Positions 11,924 through 25,100 of a stretch of 64,000 nt of DNA are shown here, in pieces. Source of the DNA: Stereocaulon alpinum (taxonomy: Eukaryota > Ascomycota > Lecanoromycetes > Lecanorales > Stereocaulaceae). Below the pieces are notes generated by a model. It did no database searches. It worked only from the letters and a program-made list of their open reading frames with translations, and was not told the DNA's origin. Every line of letters begins with the position of its first letter. Position 1 is the first letter of the stretch. Location: the NCBI GenBank assembly GCA_018257865.1, contig JAEUBA010000065.1, positions 112,006 to 176,005 on the forward strand, read 5' to 3'. A program made the translations under genes and the position numbers.

Positions 11924-12669
11924 CAAGGAGATCGTCGGAAACTCTGAGCTAGGAAGCCTGCAGCTGCATTTGGCGCAGCAGGCAGGGTGTTGTCAGGTCC
12001 GAGTGACATGGCGTATAATTCTAGTAATAGTAGAGTAATAGTAGATGAGGCACTCTGTACGGAGACTGGCGTATGCTACGCTCGAGCAGGGTAGTGGAGG
12101 CGAGTTTCGGCACCAGTCTAGAACAAGTGCGGCCACCACTGCAGTGGCACGGACCGTTGCATCTGGAAGGTAGAAAAGCGCAGTGTTGCAGGGGTAGGTG
12201 CAGTTCCCCGAATCCCCGTTGCCCGGAGGATTTCGTCTGGGAAGGTGAGGACGTGATTGTTGGCCAATGGCTTCGTTGGGCTAGCAGGGATGTGGCGATC
12301 GGTGGATTGTAGGTTTCACGGGTCTTGGCAACTGAACGAGCCAAATTTACCATTTCTGATGATCGCTGGGGTTAATCATATTGTGTAAAAAAGGGATTAT
12401 ATATGGTAGGCAATGTTGTGTGTACCAACATATGACACGTTGCCTTTCGTCCGAAGTATGTGTACAACAAACGTAAATCTCTGAGCCATGAGAACCCTTC
12501 AACTGCTCTCTAAATAACATCTTGTCGAGCCTTGATCGAATCTTTCCTCTGTATTCATGAAAGCGTACATTACCCATTGGCTCTGCGGATCGCGCATTTC
12601 CTCTTCCTCATGCTTGTGTATCATCAAAGCGCCAACGCTATCAAAAGCAACAACAATTGGCTGAGCTAC
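11924..12669. other. Intergenic between the hypothetical gene and the Zn2Cys6 gene
   Basis: Small overlapping frames only. It includes the likely promoter of the 11.2-11.9 kb gene on the left and the 3' flank of the transcription factor gene on the right. Nothing else was recognised. Confidence 0.5.
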
Positions 12670-15600
12670 TCAGCCATTCGATCCAAACCCACCCATACCT
12701 CCTCCGAACTCAACGCCCTCCCCAAGTTCCGGCGGGTTCAAATTGAACGGCATGAACCATGCACTCGTCTGCAGGTCACCCCTATAGCCTCCGGAGCTTA
12801 AAATCTGCTGCTGCGTTTGTGGTGAGAGGTTTAGCGGATTATCCCACATCTGGTCACTTAGTCCTTGACTACTTGGATCATGATGGCTCTGGGTCATCGC
12901 ATTGAGAACGGATGCAGAGGATGCACCAGTGGGATCGTTGCCAGCATAGGCTCCGTAGACAAGGTGGCGGTCGAGTTGGGGAAGGAGAGCTGTATTGGCG
13001 GGCGTGGAAAGGGGCAGCAGATCGTAAGATTGGGGGTAGGAGTTGTTGCAGGGTTGAGGGTACAATTGTGGTGTGTGTTGGGGAAATACTGAAGGGTTTA
13101 GTGGAGATTGAGTGTCTGGAAGTGGCAAAGGCAGCATGCCTTGTTGAGCAGCTGTCGTTGGATAGCCTGGCTGTTGGACCTGGGGGTGGCGATCATCTGG
13201 TTGTGAGGCAATCTTGGCATTCTTCTTTGTAGATTTGTTGGGTTTTGTTGTTCGAGAGGTGGGGGATTGGGTATGAAAGAAATCCTCCACGCTTTGGAGG
13301 TCTGATTTGTGGGTCAAGGCAGCGTCGCCATCGGGCTCTTTCTTGATCTGGACCGCAGGATCCTGGTAGTCCGTTTCCGAGACACCATGAGGGTACTTCT
13401 GAAACCAGTCTCCATATTGAAAGATAGTACCATCTTGAGGCGCCGGTTCACCCGAGCCCTTTAACGATGCATCAGCATGCTGGCGGTAGATCTCCTTGAG
13501 GTTTTCAACCATGAAATGGAACATTCCCCAGTACTTCTTCATTTGCCCTATATATTTGACGTTACTAGCAAGATGTCTTTTGCTAGATGCTTCCAAGGAT
13601 TCGTTCTTTGAGAAGATACCCCATACATGTACGGTGCTAGATACGAAGGCGCAGTAGCCCATGAATGGAGCCACAGCATGGTGCCCTGATGCTTCAATTA
13701 GCAATGTTGATATTTGATTAGCTGCATCGATAGCTGCTGGCCCAGCTTCGGAGACGAAGGCCGTCGGCATCTCCATGGGATTTCGTGCTCCTGGCGCCGT
13801 AGGGATAGCGAAGCGGTGAAGGAAGAGGACCACTTGATTCGAAGCAATGTGCATGAAGAGAAATTGGTTGCCCAGCTTTTCCACCGCATGATTTCTCAGA
13901 TTCTCTTTGGTGTTCTCAAGCCTAGCTGGTAACGATGTTTTAAAGTCATTGGCTTGTTGCCGGAGCTCTGCAAAACCAGACTTAGGATCCCATAGAGGAT
14001 ACGGATCCTTCTCTTTCCCACCCATGTTAAGGTACTTGATGACTCGACCCCACAAGGCTATTATACGGACCATATACGCAGCTACGCCCATGTTGTCTTT
14101 GGCGTCTGTCAACTGACCGGTGTCACTAGACACAGGGTTTGGTACTCGACCATCCAGGCTCTCGGTGGGGCCAGGTATTTCCATCTGGAAGTTTGACTCC
14201 TTTATTGGAAGCTGAACCTTTATAGTCTCCTCGTCCGCGAACATTGGCCGCTCTGTACCCGAGGAGTTGAAACGATCCATAAGAAAGCAAGACCACATGG
14301 TTCGTCGTCGGATCTCGCGGTCCGTAAAGCTGAGCTCGGACTTCTTATCGTTCTTTCGTCCGAGGAGTTCATGGTCTAATTCTCGATGGAGTTGAAGCGC
14401 GTACGCCATCCTCGTCGCCATGCCAGCGAACATCCAACTCCGCCCTCCCTGGCATGTTCCGAATTCGTGAAGACCAAGTAGAAGTAATACAGTCAATATC
14501 GTAACGTTGGGCTCATCATAACGCCGCAAGGCGATGTCTCTAGCTGGCTTTGCCCAGCTCTCGCCTCGAAGAAACGCCGGCTCGGAATTGAGCTGAGGAT
14601 GTGTAGAGAATCGTGCTGATATGGCGCATACAGCAAGGATAAGGACGGGAGGGACAGCGCCAGCACTACGTGAGGTTAGTTCGCTGCACAGAGAATTGCT
14701 GGAGACCTCTAAACACATACCGTAGCCTTCTCATGTAGCTCGGCTTATGCAGTAGATGATACGACTGCCCATAGACATTATCGAAGAATACTTCGGAAAG
14801 ATGATTTTGGATTTCTGGAGATGGCAAGCATTCTGCTCCCTCAGTATTAACTTTGCTTTCATCCGTACTACGGCCCTTGAGCGGCGAGGAACTGGTCTTC
14901 GCCTCCGCCCATTCTTCCAGTCCAGGCCCAAAGGCTTCTTCGGCACCCCTTTTCTTGCCAATGTTAGACGGACCGGAGGCTGGAGGTCTGATGACAGCCC
15001 TTGGAACTGCTGATGGCTCTGGCACTTCCTCCTTCGGAATGATCTTGATTACCCTCTCCTCCATCCTTTTCAATCGCTTGTCTAGCATGGCCATGTAGTC
15101 CGTTCTTGGTGCCGCCTTCCTTGCCGTAACTTTGTAAACGCACGGTATTCGCGAACGCATACAATGTTTGCAAGAAGGTTTCTCACCGGAACATCTGATC
15201 TTCTTCCGTCGACATGCAATACACGCTAAAGGTAGTCTCTTGCGCTCCTTACCTGCTTTAGTCTTGAGCTCGGTCCATGCAGGCTTCTTGTTGTCTGAGT
15301 CGTCCTTGGTGTCTTGCTGCGCGGTGGCATCATTGCTAGACCGATGTGTCCAGGACCCAACGTCAACATGGTGTGGCCTATTAAGGCCCCGTGTGCTGAC
15401 TGGGCTTGGGGGCTCTGAAGCATCAATACTTCCACTATTCCTATGCCCTTGTCCATCGCGCTCGACATTGTGAGGATTGCGTCCGATAGCCTTCCCTGAC
15501 GTGTCGGATTTTCCGCCGTGAGAAAGCTCTGGATATGAATCCCTTCCCTGCTGATCATAGTGACGAGAGATATCGTGGGGGGACGAACCATCGAATGTTG

Positions 15601-15871
15601 CACCGAAACCCTGGGCTTGTTCTTGGGCGCTCGCAGGTTGAAAGGGGTGTCTGAAGTGAGAGTATGTCTGAATGGGTGCTGCAGCCATTTGACCCAGTTG
15701 TGCTTGAGCCTGTGACGTCTCGAGGGGGTAGCTTTGTACGTCGGGCATTGCGAATCCATTGAGGGCTTGGGAGTTGCTCCGAGCTGACCGGGAGTGCTGT
15801 AACATACTCTCCGCTGCTGCATACTCTTGAGCCTCTATGGATGACCAGCCCGGAGCACTGGATGAGGCCAT
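12670..15871 (-). CDS. Zn2Cys6 fungal-specific transcription factor
   Basis: A nuclear DNA-binding regulator of the Gal4-type binuclear zinc cluster class. Exon 1 is 14721-15871 and exon 2 is 12670-14665, joined over a 55-nt intron (GTATGT...CGTAG), giving 1048 aa. The zinc cluster has the spacing CX2CX6CX6CX2CX6C at residues about 217-244 (starting LPLACIACRRKKIRCSG), followed by a basic linker and a short coiled-coil-like segment (AMLDKRLKRMEERVIKI). After the intron comes a fungal middle homology region (ILAVCAISARFSTHP, then GGRSWMFAGMATRMAYALQLH), typical of the Fungal_trans domain. The C-terminal 250 residues are Gln/Pro/Ser-rich with low complexity. The first ATG is used; the frame extends three codons further upstream to a TTG. 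Target genes cannot be read from the sequence, so no symbol is given. Confidence 0.93.
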
Positions 15872-16478
15872 GGTGCCCAAGAGCCTAGTGATTGTGGGGG
15901 TTCTAGACGTTCTGTTAGCAGAGGCTAATAGGCGATCGATTATTGTTTGGGCCTCGGGTTGTTACGACGGGAGTACCGAATGACGTACGCGCAGGGACGG
16001 CTCCAACGGTCAAGCTCGTGGCCTTCAGGCGCAACGTTTAGCCTGAGATTGTTGTTCAATACACTCGAGGCCGCGATAAACTTGATACCCAACGGACACA
16101 AACGTTCATTAGCAACAACATCACGGATTGACCCCATGGAAGGGAGAAGTCTACAACTCAGCATCTACCATATTGGGTTGTGGCTGGGCACTACAGAGCG
16201 ATGAGGCTTTCTACATCCCGCCGTCCTCTTTCGATTGATGGCTTTGGTATTGACGTTGGTAGCATATACCAGTGTAACCTCTATTGCACCTATACAACCT
16301 CTTACGATGATCATTGATGGCATAGCCGCCTATTTCGATGAATTTCCTAAGCTGCTAGGCACACAGCTCTTTTCTGAGTCCTTACAGCTATCCTAGCGCA
16401 TTGCTATGCCATGCAACGCGTAATGCAGGAGCACTTACCTGCAACAAGCCCTTGAAAATACTCGAGAAGCCTTCGGCT
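15872..16478. other. Intergenic, promoter of the Zn2Cys6 gene
   Basis: Upstream region of the minus-strand transcription factor gene and downstream region of the next minus-strand gene. No additional gene was seen. Confidence 0.5.
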
Positions 16479-17258
16479 CTATTTGCCCTTGCTGAAGTCG
16501 TCTATTCTCTCCCAGACCTGCCCGTGAAGCTCGCTGGCCTGTTCACCCTTCTTCTTCGCCCACCTTGTAGCCATATCCCACACGCCCTCCCTTCCGCCAT
16601 ATCCTGCGTTGCCGCTAGCATTTGAATTGGTATATCCTAGTGAGGGTACAGTGTCGGATTGTTTCTCTTGCCGTACCGCGGCCAAACGTTGAGCAGGCGT
16701 CATGTCTGAAGCGTACGGATTCTGGATATATCCGGGAGGATGCTCAAGACTTGGTCGACTTGGACTCTCGGTAGATGCAGAGAGGTTGGCTGAAGGGGCG
16801 GAGGGAGTGAAAGAAGGTTGGGTCGTTGTGGAGGTCGTAGACCTAGGAAGCATGCCGCTGGGGCTTGGTCCTAGAGGAGGGTGTGCCATCTGTGGAGGAT
16901 ATGGCTGCGAGTGTGTAGGCGCAGCTTGAGCTGGAGCATAATGTTCTGGCGGCATCGGCTTCTCGCCAGCCTTAGGAGGCGGAGGGAGGCTGGTCTTTGC
17001 AGTAGGTAAAGGCGGTGCAGAAGTAGCAACTGCTCCTGGCTGTGGAGGCGGTGGCCCATGTGTAAAGCTCAATGCAGAAGTTCCTGTAGGTGTCGGTGCG
17101 GCTGCACCAGGCTGGGCTGGAGGATAACCATGAGCTCCTGCTACGGTAGTTTCAGCGGGTTGCGATGTTCCCTCGGGCTTATAAGCCGTCTTTGGAGTGA
17201 CACCTTCAGTGTTTGTAGGGCTTATTGGATCTTGCGTGTGGTTCTGTATGCCAGACAT
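16479..17258 (-). CDS. Proline-rich conserved fungal protein, function unknown
   Basis: A 259-aa protein read from the ATG beginning MSGIQNHTQDPIS; the frame stays open seven codons further upstream to another possible start. Residues 30-170 are a Pro/Ala/Thr/Ser-rich low-complexity region with repeated PPPPQPG-like blocks. The C-terminal 90 residues are the conserved-looking part: PPGYIQNPYASDMTPAQR, then SDTVPSLGYTN, then EGVWDMATRWAKKKGEQ ending in a charged amphipathic helix. I remember similar C-termini in unnamed filamentous-ascomycete proteins, but know of no function. There is no signal peptide or membrane segment. Confidence 0.75.
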   Translation of the reverse strand: MSGIQNHTQDPISPTNTEGVTPKTAYKPEGTSQPAETTVAGAHGYPPAQPGAAAPTPTGTSALSFTHGPPPPQPGAVATSAPPLPTAKTSLPPPPKAGEKPMPPEHYAPAQAAPTHSQPYPPQMAHPPLGPSPSGMLPRSTTSTTTQPSFTPSAPSANLSASTESPSRPSLEHPPGYIQNPYASDMTPAQRLAAVRQEKQSDTVPSLGYTNSNASGNAGYGGREGVWDMATRWAKKKGEQASELHGQVWERIDDFSKGK

Positions 17259-17893
17259 GCTGTAGATATTGGCGAACAACGTCGATGGTGTGGTTGTTGA
17301 ATGAGGTACTGGCAGTTGTTTCTTGTTTGTGGTGGCTGGAAAATGGAGACTTGATAGTCACTTTCACTTTGTAGTTCGGATCCGTGCCATGCAAGTTGTT
17401 CTCCATAGTGGTAGATATGTCACCTAGCATCGTATGCGAAATACAATACATGGCCATTTCGAGAATGATTTCATGAGGCTAATGCTTCTACGCGTATTCG
17501 GTAGCGGTTTAGGTGACCCTCTACCAAGAGCTCGAATGTTTATTTTCCTTCCTCTGCATCTTCTTTGGCACATTTATGAAAATTAGGACCGTTGAATCTG
17601 CTTCTCACTATGCAATCTATTTCCATGTGTAGACCGATAAAGGGAAGAAGAACCAAGCGGAGTGTTAGAGTGCAAGATACAAGAGTACATGTGTATGAAA
17701 GTTGCCGGCTTGAATAGTACAGCATCAGGAGCATCAGCTGCACCGCCTGAATATTGACCACCACCTCACACCTCTTCAAACACCATTTACCACCATCCAC
17801 CACGAGCTCGGCCATGTAAGGAAGATCACATGCTCCAGTTCCCATGACCCCTTTATTTTAGGACATGTGTGGCGCACTTAACCAGATCCAACC
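17259..17893. other. Intergenic
   Basis: Promoter of the proline-rich protein gene on the left and 3' flank of the ADP/ATP carrier gene on the right. Nothing else was recognised. Confidence 0.5.
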
Positions 17894-19341
17894 TCACTTG
17901 AAGGCCTTGCCGAACATCAGGAGTTGAACTTGATCGTAGATTGAGAGCACACCAGCACCCGCGACACCACGGAGAATGTTAGCACCAGCACCCTTGAACA
18001 ACGATTTAACACCTTCAGCGGCAATGATTTGGCGACCAGCATCCAACGAGGACTTGTATTTGACAGCCTGCCAATGAGATCAATAAAAGCTCGTGGGAAT
18101 TGCAGCAGGGCATTGGTAGCTTACCTCGCCAGATGTCATCATCATACGTCTACGGATGGTATCGAGGGGATACGAGGCAATACCAGCACCAGTGGTAACA
18201 GTCCAGCCAAGTAAGAAAGAAGCCAAGAAGCTACCCTCGAGAGGACCCACAAGAAGCACAGGTTTGATAGAGTCGTACATTCCGAAGTACAATCCACGGT
18301 AGACAATAATACCAGCGACTGAGGGGCCGAAACCACGGTATAGACCAAGGATACCATCTGAGGCGAGGGTCTTCTTGTAGACATCTACCAGGCCGTTGAA
18401 TTGACGGTCTCCACCAGTCTTGGAGTTCTTGGCGTCGTTGGCCAGACGTGTACGGGCAAAGTCCAATGAATACACGAAGAGGAGGGAGGTTGCACCAGCA
18501 GCCTAGCGAACTCAGCACACAATGCCCCCAACAGCGATAGATGACGACTTACACCTCCAGAGGCCAAGTTGCCCATCATCCACTTCGCATAACCATCACG
18601 CTCCTTCTTGTAGGCGAACATTGACTTGTAGGTATCACGGAAGGCGAAGTTGAGGGCTTGGGTGGGGAAATATCGGATAACGTTGGCTGTATTGCCTCGC
18701 CACAGCGACACAACGCCCTCGTTGCCAGCTGTACGCTTAAAGCACTCGAGAATGCCATCGTATTTGCGGTCGAGACGGCCAGTCTTCAACATCTCATCCT
18801 GATTTTCGATTTTGTCAGTGATGCTTCCGTTCCACTGCAACGGGCGCCCGCCAGTGGAAGCTTCGGCTTACTTGATTTTGAATGAGGAGCTTGACACGCT
18901 CGATGGGAGCTGCAGCTGTTTTCGAGACGGCGGCGGAAACACCACCCACTATGAAACGATATCAGTCAAAGACGTCCAAGTATGTGTAGCGAATGTCTGG
19001 GCAATGGTCGAGGCATTGAATGCTCTATCCCGGCTTTTGGCCCCGAGTTATCGGTCATGACTAGAAAGACAGGTTCACATACTCAGGAAATCGACGACAA
19101 ATCCCTATCGCACCTGATGTTAGCTTGGTGTTCTGACGCAATCTCCATGCATTGGGTGATCTCCGCCAATCAGAAGCCAATCGCAACTTAGGTAGCACTC
19201 CAATGCGTTGTGGTCTAAGTTATTGCGATGGCTCTGACTGAATCCAATGAAATGGGGTATGATCGCGGCTGATGGGAGCTCCGAACTTACGGGCATGCCC
19301 ATGAAGGACTTCTTCGACTGGATGACTTCTCCTTCTGGCAT
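17894..19341 (-). CDS. Mitochondrial ADP/ATP carrier
   Basis: An inner-mitochondrial-membrane antiporter exchanging matrix ATP for cytosolic ADP. Six exons give an in-frame 315-aa product: 19291-19341, 19083-19104, 18872-18948, 18553-18798, 18125-18502 and 17894-18067, all with GT-AG junctions. The three mitochondrial-carrier repeats are visible, with proline/acidic signatures such as SYPLDTIRRR. The nucleotide-carrier hallmark RRRMMM is at residues 249-254. NQDEMLKTGRLDRKYDGI and NVIRYFPTQALNFAFRDTY match the family nearly residue for residue. Exon 2 is only 22 nt. The length equals that of fungal AAC/ANT proteins. An intronless version would break in every frame, which supports the model strongly. 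Confidence 0.97.
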
Positions 19342-19750
19342 CTTGGCGGTATTTGTAGTGACACAAGGGAAGCGAAATGGAAGACGTAGGATTGAGTAGA
19401 GTGGTTAAGAGGGTGGGTACCGATGTCGTTCGTAGATTATGATGTTGTGAGGTCGAAGTTAGGTGGAAAAAAGTTGCTTGAAGGAGCAACGGCACGCTAG
19501 TACTCAATTAGGAATGGCTCATTTCCGAAATTTCTGCCGAAATGTCCCGATCGATTAATTGCTCATATTGGAACTGTGGAATTCCTATTTGTATGGATAC
19601 ACCCTCATCACACATGGTACTTGATGAGAGCATTCAGGTAGCTTGAACCCACTGTTACCTCACCAGGTGAGAGATCATTACATACTTTCTCATGCCATCT
19701 AAACTAGACTTGTTATGCAGCATTAAGTGGCATATGAGGAAGATCAATCA
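19342..19750. promoter_or_regulatory. Promoter/5' leader region of the ADP/ATP carrier gene
   Basis: A 409-bp gap between two minus-strand genes. It must contain the carrier promoter and the KRI1 3' end. No specific factor site could be justified. Confidence 0.45.
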
Positions 19751-21855
19751 TCACGCTGGATTTGGCGCCTTGCCTTTCCTCGAGCGCTTTCTCTTCTTGC
19801 TGTTTCTGATGTCAGCGCCATTGGAATCCTTCGTATCTGCCTTATCACCAGCGACATCTTGTCCGGCCAGCGCTTCCGCAAGCGTTTCCTGTGGGCCCTG
19901 CTCGCTACCAAACGTCTCCTTTCTCCACTGTCTTAGTCTCGCTTTCTTGCCCAAACGCTTTTTGTCTTTCTTCTTCTTATCCGAATCTCTGAAAGCAGCC
20001 ATCTTCTTAAGACCAGCATATTGATTCAGTTGGCTGTCAGAGGCCATTAGAATGTCTTGAGCAGTCAAGCCATATGCTGTTGGAGATGTTTCCCTGTAGC
20101 GAAAGTAGCCAGCATGCTTCTTTCCAAAGTTTGTCAACTTCTCGTCGACTTCCATCTGCTGATCCACAAGCTGCTCAATCTTGCGACGTTCTTGACGAGC
20201 TGAGTTCTTCTGTTCATCGCGCTCGTGTTGCTTACTTGATTTATCTGCGGGACCCGAGTTCCTGGTCGTTTGTGCATCATCATGATCACTAACTTCGCTG
20301 CCTTCAATCGGAGCTCCGCCTTCCGAATTGTCATCAGTGAGTTCGATTTGGGGTGTGCCCGTCTCTTCCGCGTTGAAGTCCGGCACCAGGTCTTCGATAT
20401 CTATATCGTCCTCCCATTTGGGTTTCTTCAACTTCCGTTTGCCTCTGTTCGGTCCTTGATTACTGTGGTCTGAGTCTTGATCCGCGTAATAGTCGTCACC
20501 AAAACGTTTTCTCATCTCTTCCTCCCAACGCGCGTCGTCCCAACCTTCATCAAGGAAGAGTGCCCAGTCATGCTCCTGAAGCGATTTGCCCCGTAGTCCA
20601 GCAGCCTCTTTGATCTTTCTGATCTTTTCTTCGGCCTCCAAGACTTTGAGTTTACGAAGACGAGCCTTCTCCTCTTCGCGAGCCTGCCTTGCCTCGTCTT
20701 TCTTGGCTCGTTCGGCGTCTCGCGCTTTTTTACGGGGGTTTGTAGATTCCTGGCGGACTGAATATTTTGCTGCCGCGTCTCTAGCATGTGACAAGATTCT
20801 CTCATTTGAGGCTCCAGGGTCTTCGAAGCGCAGGTTATAGGCTTCTTCGAACAGATCTGCTCGACGCTCCTCTTCCTCATCATCTGATTCGAATGGTTGG
20901 AACTTGGAGCTTTCGGATGGCACCCATGCTCTGGAGGTCAAGAAATTCGAAAGGAACATCTCAGGATCTTTATCAGCAGCCTCGACATTCAGATCTTGTG
21001 GCTTCTTGTGCATCTCCTTAGGATGGGCGTTGTCCTTTACAGGTTTGCGAACCAAAAACCCGTCGTTCTCATCATCGCCACTGCGGTCATCTTGAGCACT
21101 ATTATCGCCCCTCACCGCAGTGTGCATTTCCCTCACGAGTACGCTCTTCAAGTCGGTCTGTAGTTGCGCATAAGTGGTGGGTGCATCATCGGATCCATCA
21201 GTGGCTGGAGTTCCTTCGAGTAGATTCCTGCGATGGTAGTCACTAAGGGACATAGGCTTTCCCTGCTCTGTGTTTTTCCCCGCGCTACTTCGAACTTCTT
21301 CGTCTGGTCCTGCGTAGAATATAGCCCTCCCATCGTAGACACGAGGGTCCTTATGTCGAATAGCCTCAAGCGTAGCTTGGATCTGCGCATCCAAGGCCTC
21401 TGATGCTAAGATGCCGTCATCGTCCTCTTCTTCATCGCTCGAGGATGCTGAAGCATTGTTCTCGTCCTTTTCTAGATGGAGTCCAGCTTCTCTCTTGAGT
21501 GGAACAGAGGATCTGCCATACTTGTCTTCCACTATGTCGATTAGTAACAGAGTAGTCGATACGAGGCCAAACCTTACGCACGCTTCTGCAATTCTTCCCT
21601 TTTCTTATTATGCTCGAACCGTCGTGCGTATTCCGCATTTATGGTGAAGCCGTGGCCATGAGCTGACGGCTTGCCATCTTCCACTGGTACCCCTCCCGTG
21701 GAGTTGAGTGAGCCGCCATCTTCACCAGAGTGATCATCTTCCTCCAAAAGTGCCTTGATTCTCTTCTGAGGCTGCTCACTTTCTTTGTTCTGAAGACTCG
21801 GCCGCTTGACCCCGATAGTAGTGCTCGATGTCTGAATAGAACGACATTTCGCCAT
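19751..21855 (-). CDS. KRI1: KRI1-family ribosome biogenesis protein
   Basis: A nucleolar protein needed for 40S ribosomal subunit assembly, known in yeast as a partner of Krr1. Exon 1 (21582-21855) and exon 2 (19751-21531) join over a 50-nt intron (GTGCGT...CATAG), giving 684 aa. The junction restores the family block EYARRFEHNKKREELQK-LEDKYG. The central Kri1 segment (about residues 385-440) reads KIKEAAGLRG, then DEGWDDARWEEEMRKRFGDD. The C-terminal domain (about 540-615) reads GYFRYRETSPTAYGLTAQD, then NQYAGLKKMAAFRD, followed by a Lys/Arg-rich tail. Acidic Ser/Asp/Glu tracts lie in between. It is divergently arranged with the SIP3-like gene. Confidence 0.94.
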
Positions 21856-22119
21856 GCCTTAGAGCGAATGAGGTTGATAGTTTCACAATTACAGCCAATG
21901 TTGAGGTTAAGTTTAAAAAGATTTGCCAATACCATGTCGGAGTCAAGACCCATGTTTTCGCCGATAGGGCTGACATTGGTGATGCCTGGCAGGCGGAGAA
22001 CGCGACCTGGAGGAAGCTGTAGCTTCAATCTGCGCTGCTCTAAAACGCCGGAGAAATTAGCTGTCGCAAAATCTCATAATAACAAAATCTAAGAGACCAT
22101 TATCTAGGTCTCTTCTAGC
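21856..22119. promoter_or_regulatory. Shared divergent promoter, KRI1 and SIP3-like genes
   Basis: Only 264 bp separate the two start codons, so both promoters must lie here or overlap the 5' ends. No TATA box or specific motif is convincing. Confidence 0.6.
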
Positions 22120-25100
22120 ATGGCGGACGTCGCTCCTGTGGTCCATGTGGGTAAACCAATCACTTTAATGTACGGATCAAACACTCCACGAAGAGCAAGC
22201 ACCCACAGCTAACCATTGTTCAGCCCCGTCGGTCTGAAGGAGGCTGCTCTTGATTCCCCCACGTTCAGATGTGGGTTTGTTCATTTCTCAGAGCAACTGG
22301 ATCTGGTCGAGAAGTGGCTTGAGAGCTACGTGAAATGCATCACCAAACTATCCCACGAGGTGGGAGCTTTCGAGTCATTAATGACGGGGTTCCTCTCACA
22401 AACGATACCACCCACACATATCTCTGAAGCAGTGCTTGATCATGACTATACGTTGTTAGCAATGAAAAGATATGGCGAAGGTACCAAAGAATTCTGGACT
22501 GCCACTATTTCTGGGCTCAAGAGGATGGAAGCCAATATGGCGGAACCTATCAAAGCATTCCTCCACAACGACCTTCGATCATTCAAGGACGTTCGACGTA
22601 GTCTCGATCAAACACAGAAGCAGATGGACAATCTGCAATCGCGCTACTCTGGTCAATCAAAGACTAAAGAGGCTTCATCATTACGAGAAGACGCATTCCA
22701 ACTCCACGAGGCCCGTAAAGCCTACCTCAAGGCGTCAATGGACTTCAGTGTGGTGGCTCCACAGCTTCGGATGGCCTTAGATAAAATGCTTGTCAGAATA
22801 TTCTCTGATCAGTGGCGCGACATGCGGAGCCCCCAGCAAAAAATAAGCGGCTCTGTTGGCAAGTGGGGAAGCGACATTGATCGTGTGAGAGGTTGGAGCC
22901 GTGAAATGGAGAATGGAGAGAGAACCTTCAAACGTGAACTTCTGAACGCGAGGAAACAAATCGAGGAAAGTGCTGAAGCGGCAATTCGACCCTCCCGCGA
23001 GCTTGAGGACTACGCTGTTGGAACCGCGTCAGCGTCTGCCTCACGAGGTCCTTCGACAACAAGTTTGCAGACCCCTGGCGGTAAGCCCCGAGCTCTTAAG
23101 GCCGAGAAGCAAGGCTGGCTGAATTTGCGAACCGTCTCTGGAAAACCTTCGCGCACCGTTTGGCTCAGGAGGTGGTTCTATGTAAAGAATGGCATTTTTG
23201 GCTGGCTTGTTCAAGGATCGCGCTCTGGCGGAGTTGAGGAGAGCGAGAGGATTGGCGTTTTGCTCTGCAATGTAAGAGCTGGCAACTCAGACGATCGGCG
23301 CCACGTGTTCGAAGTCAAAACGAAAGACACTACGATAATCCTCCAGGCAGAAACCCAGCCCGAACTTGCTGAGTGGCTTGCGGCTTTTGATGTGGCCAAG
23401 AGAAAAGCTCTTGAAGACCCAGCAAGCACCCAATCACCTGGTCTAGGCCCAAGAGCTCAAGACCCCGCCTTCGCGATCTCGCCACCGAGTGCGCCAGAAT
23501 TTGCAGCCAGTGCTGCTGATGCAGGCGTCCTGCAGCATACTGATGATAGCCAAGGCGGCATGGGAGTCGATCGAAGCTCAACTCTTCCTGTACCTGGAGG
23601 AGAGTCGCTCGTTAACAGGAGTAGTTTTGATGTCACTAGTCACCGACGCTCCTTTGCGGAGAAAGACGCTGAGCCAGGTAGAGATCCTGCGTCGAGAATT
23701 ATACAGAGGCTGGATCTGCATAGGAGGGGTGATCGTCAAGTGTCCGGCTCCCTTGCAAGTCCAGGGCTTTCGGGAAGTGGAATTGCAAGCCTCATAGCCG
23801 CTAGTCACAGCTCGATGCCAGTAGGTCCTGGAGCGTTACCGACCCCTACAACACCAGAGACACCAACACTACGGAGACCAGTGACTTCATTACCCCTCAT
23901 GCGTGACTTGCCAGTCAGCACGTTAGCTCCTAATACCTTGGCTAACCCCCCTGCGCCAACAAATCTTAGCTCTACAGCAGTAATCATCAATGGCGAAAAG
24001 GGTATCGGTATTGGTCGTACAGATGCTTCAGGTGGTATGCCTTCAGGAATCATGGCCAATGTCTGGGGCAGCTCGAATTGGGGTCACCTGAACAGGCTAG
24101 CACGCGGCGAGGTGAAATCATCCAATCCACCAAGCCCATTGGTACAGCCAGCGAACCCCTCTCCCGACGCTGGGTCTTCTCCTAAGAACACCAGTGGCTT
24201 CAGTACTTTAGCATCGAGCTCTATCGGAGCGGAAAGAGCCTCAAACACGTCAGCCGCACCGTCGCCGTCGCACCGCAAAACTATCAGCCTAGATGGTGAT
24301 GAAAAGTCGGATCCAATGGCGCCTGAGTATCCAACTTACTATCCATTACAATTGAAGACGCAGAATGCGCAATTCCGATTGTTATTCCCTAATGTACGTC
24401 CGGATGAAAAGCCTGTTTTGGTATTCAAGGCTACATGGAATCCCAATGAACAGCAAGAGTTTCCTGGTAGAGTGTATGTTACCGCTAAGGAGATCTACTT
24501 CTATAGCAATCACTGCGGGATGACATTGATTTCAAGTATTGGCCTCGACTCCATATCAGAGATAACAGTTGCGTCCGGAAAGGACTGCGACTTCATCTTC
24601 TGTCATTTGAAGGAACTCGATGATAAGACCAGCTACACGCGCATTACCATCAAGACCTTCCTTGAACCCTTGAACCTCCTCCAACGAAGGCTCAACTTCT
24701 TGGTCTCTAACCGCGCTTCGCACAAGGTTGGTATGGAAGAGATCATGAAGAATTTGATCAAGTTGGAGCAGGACGATCTTAGGGGCAAGCCAGGTATGGA
24801 CGGTTGGGAAAATTCATCGATCAATACACCGACTGATGGCGGCTCGGGGCGTGACCTCCCAATCAGAGATCAGCGCGATCTCCGAGCCAATATATCAATC
24901 GACCGTGGGCTATATGGAAACAGCTCTCTCCAGTCGGATGAGAACAGTAAGACCTTTAAATTACCGAAGCAGCCTGTTATATACGTTCCCTCCGGCATGA
25001 ATGAATTGGCCGTGGAGAAGGATTTCGACATCAGCCCCAAGGCCCTATTCCATGTGATGTTCGGAGATAAGAGCGCTGTCTGGCAGCTGCTCTATCATGA

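Noticed and set aside
22151..22223. Nearer GTAAAC donor for intron 1 of the SIP3-like gene
   Set aside because: It leads to a frameshift and stop; the GTACGG donor at 22170 restores the expected ITLIPVGLKEAA continuity.
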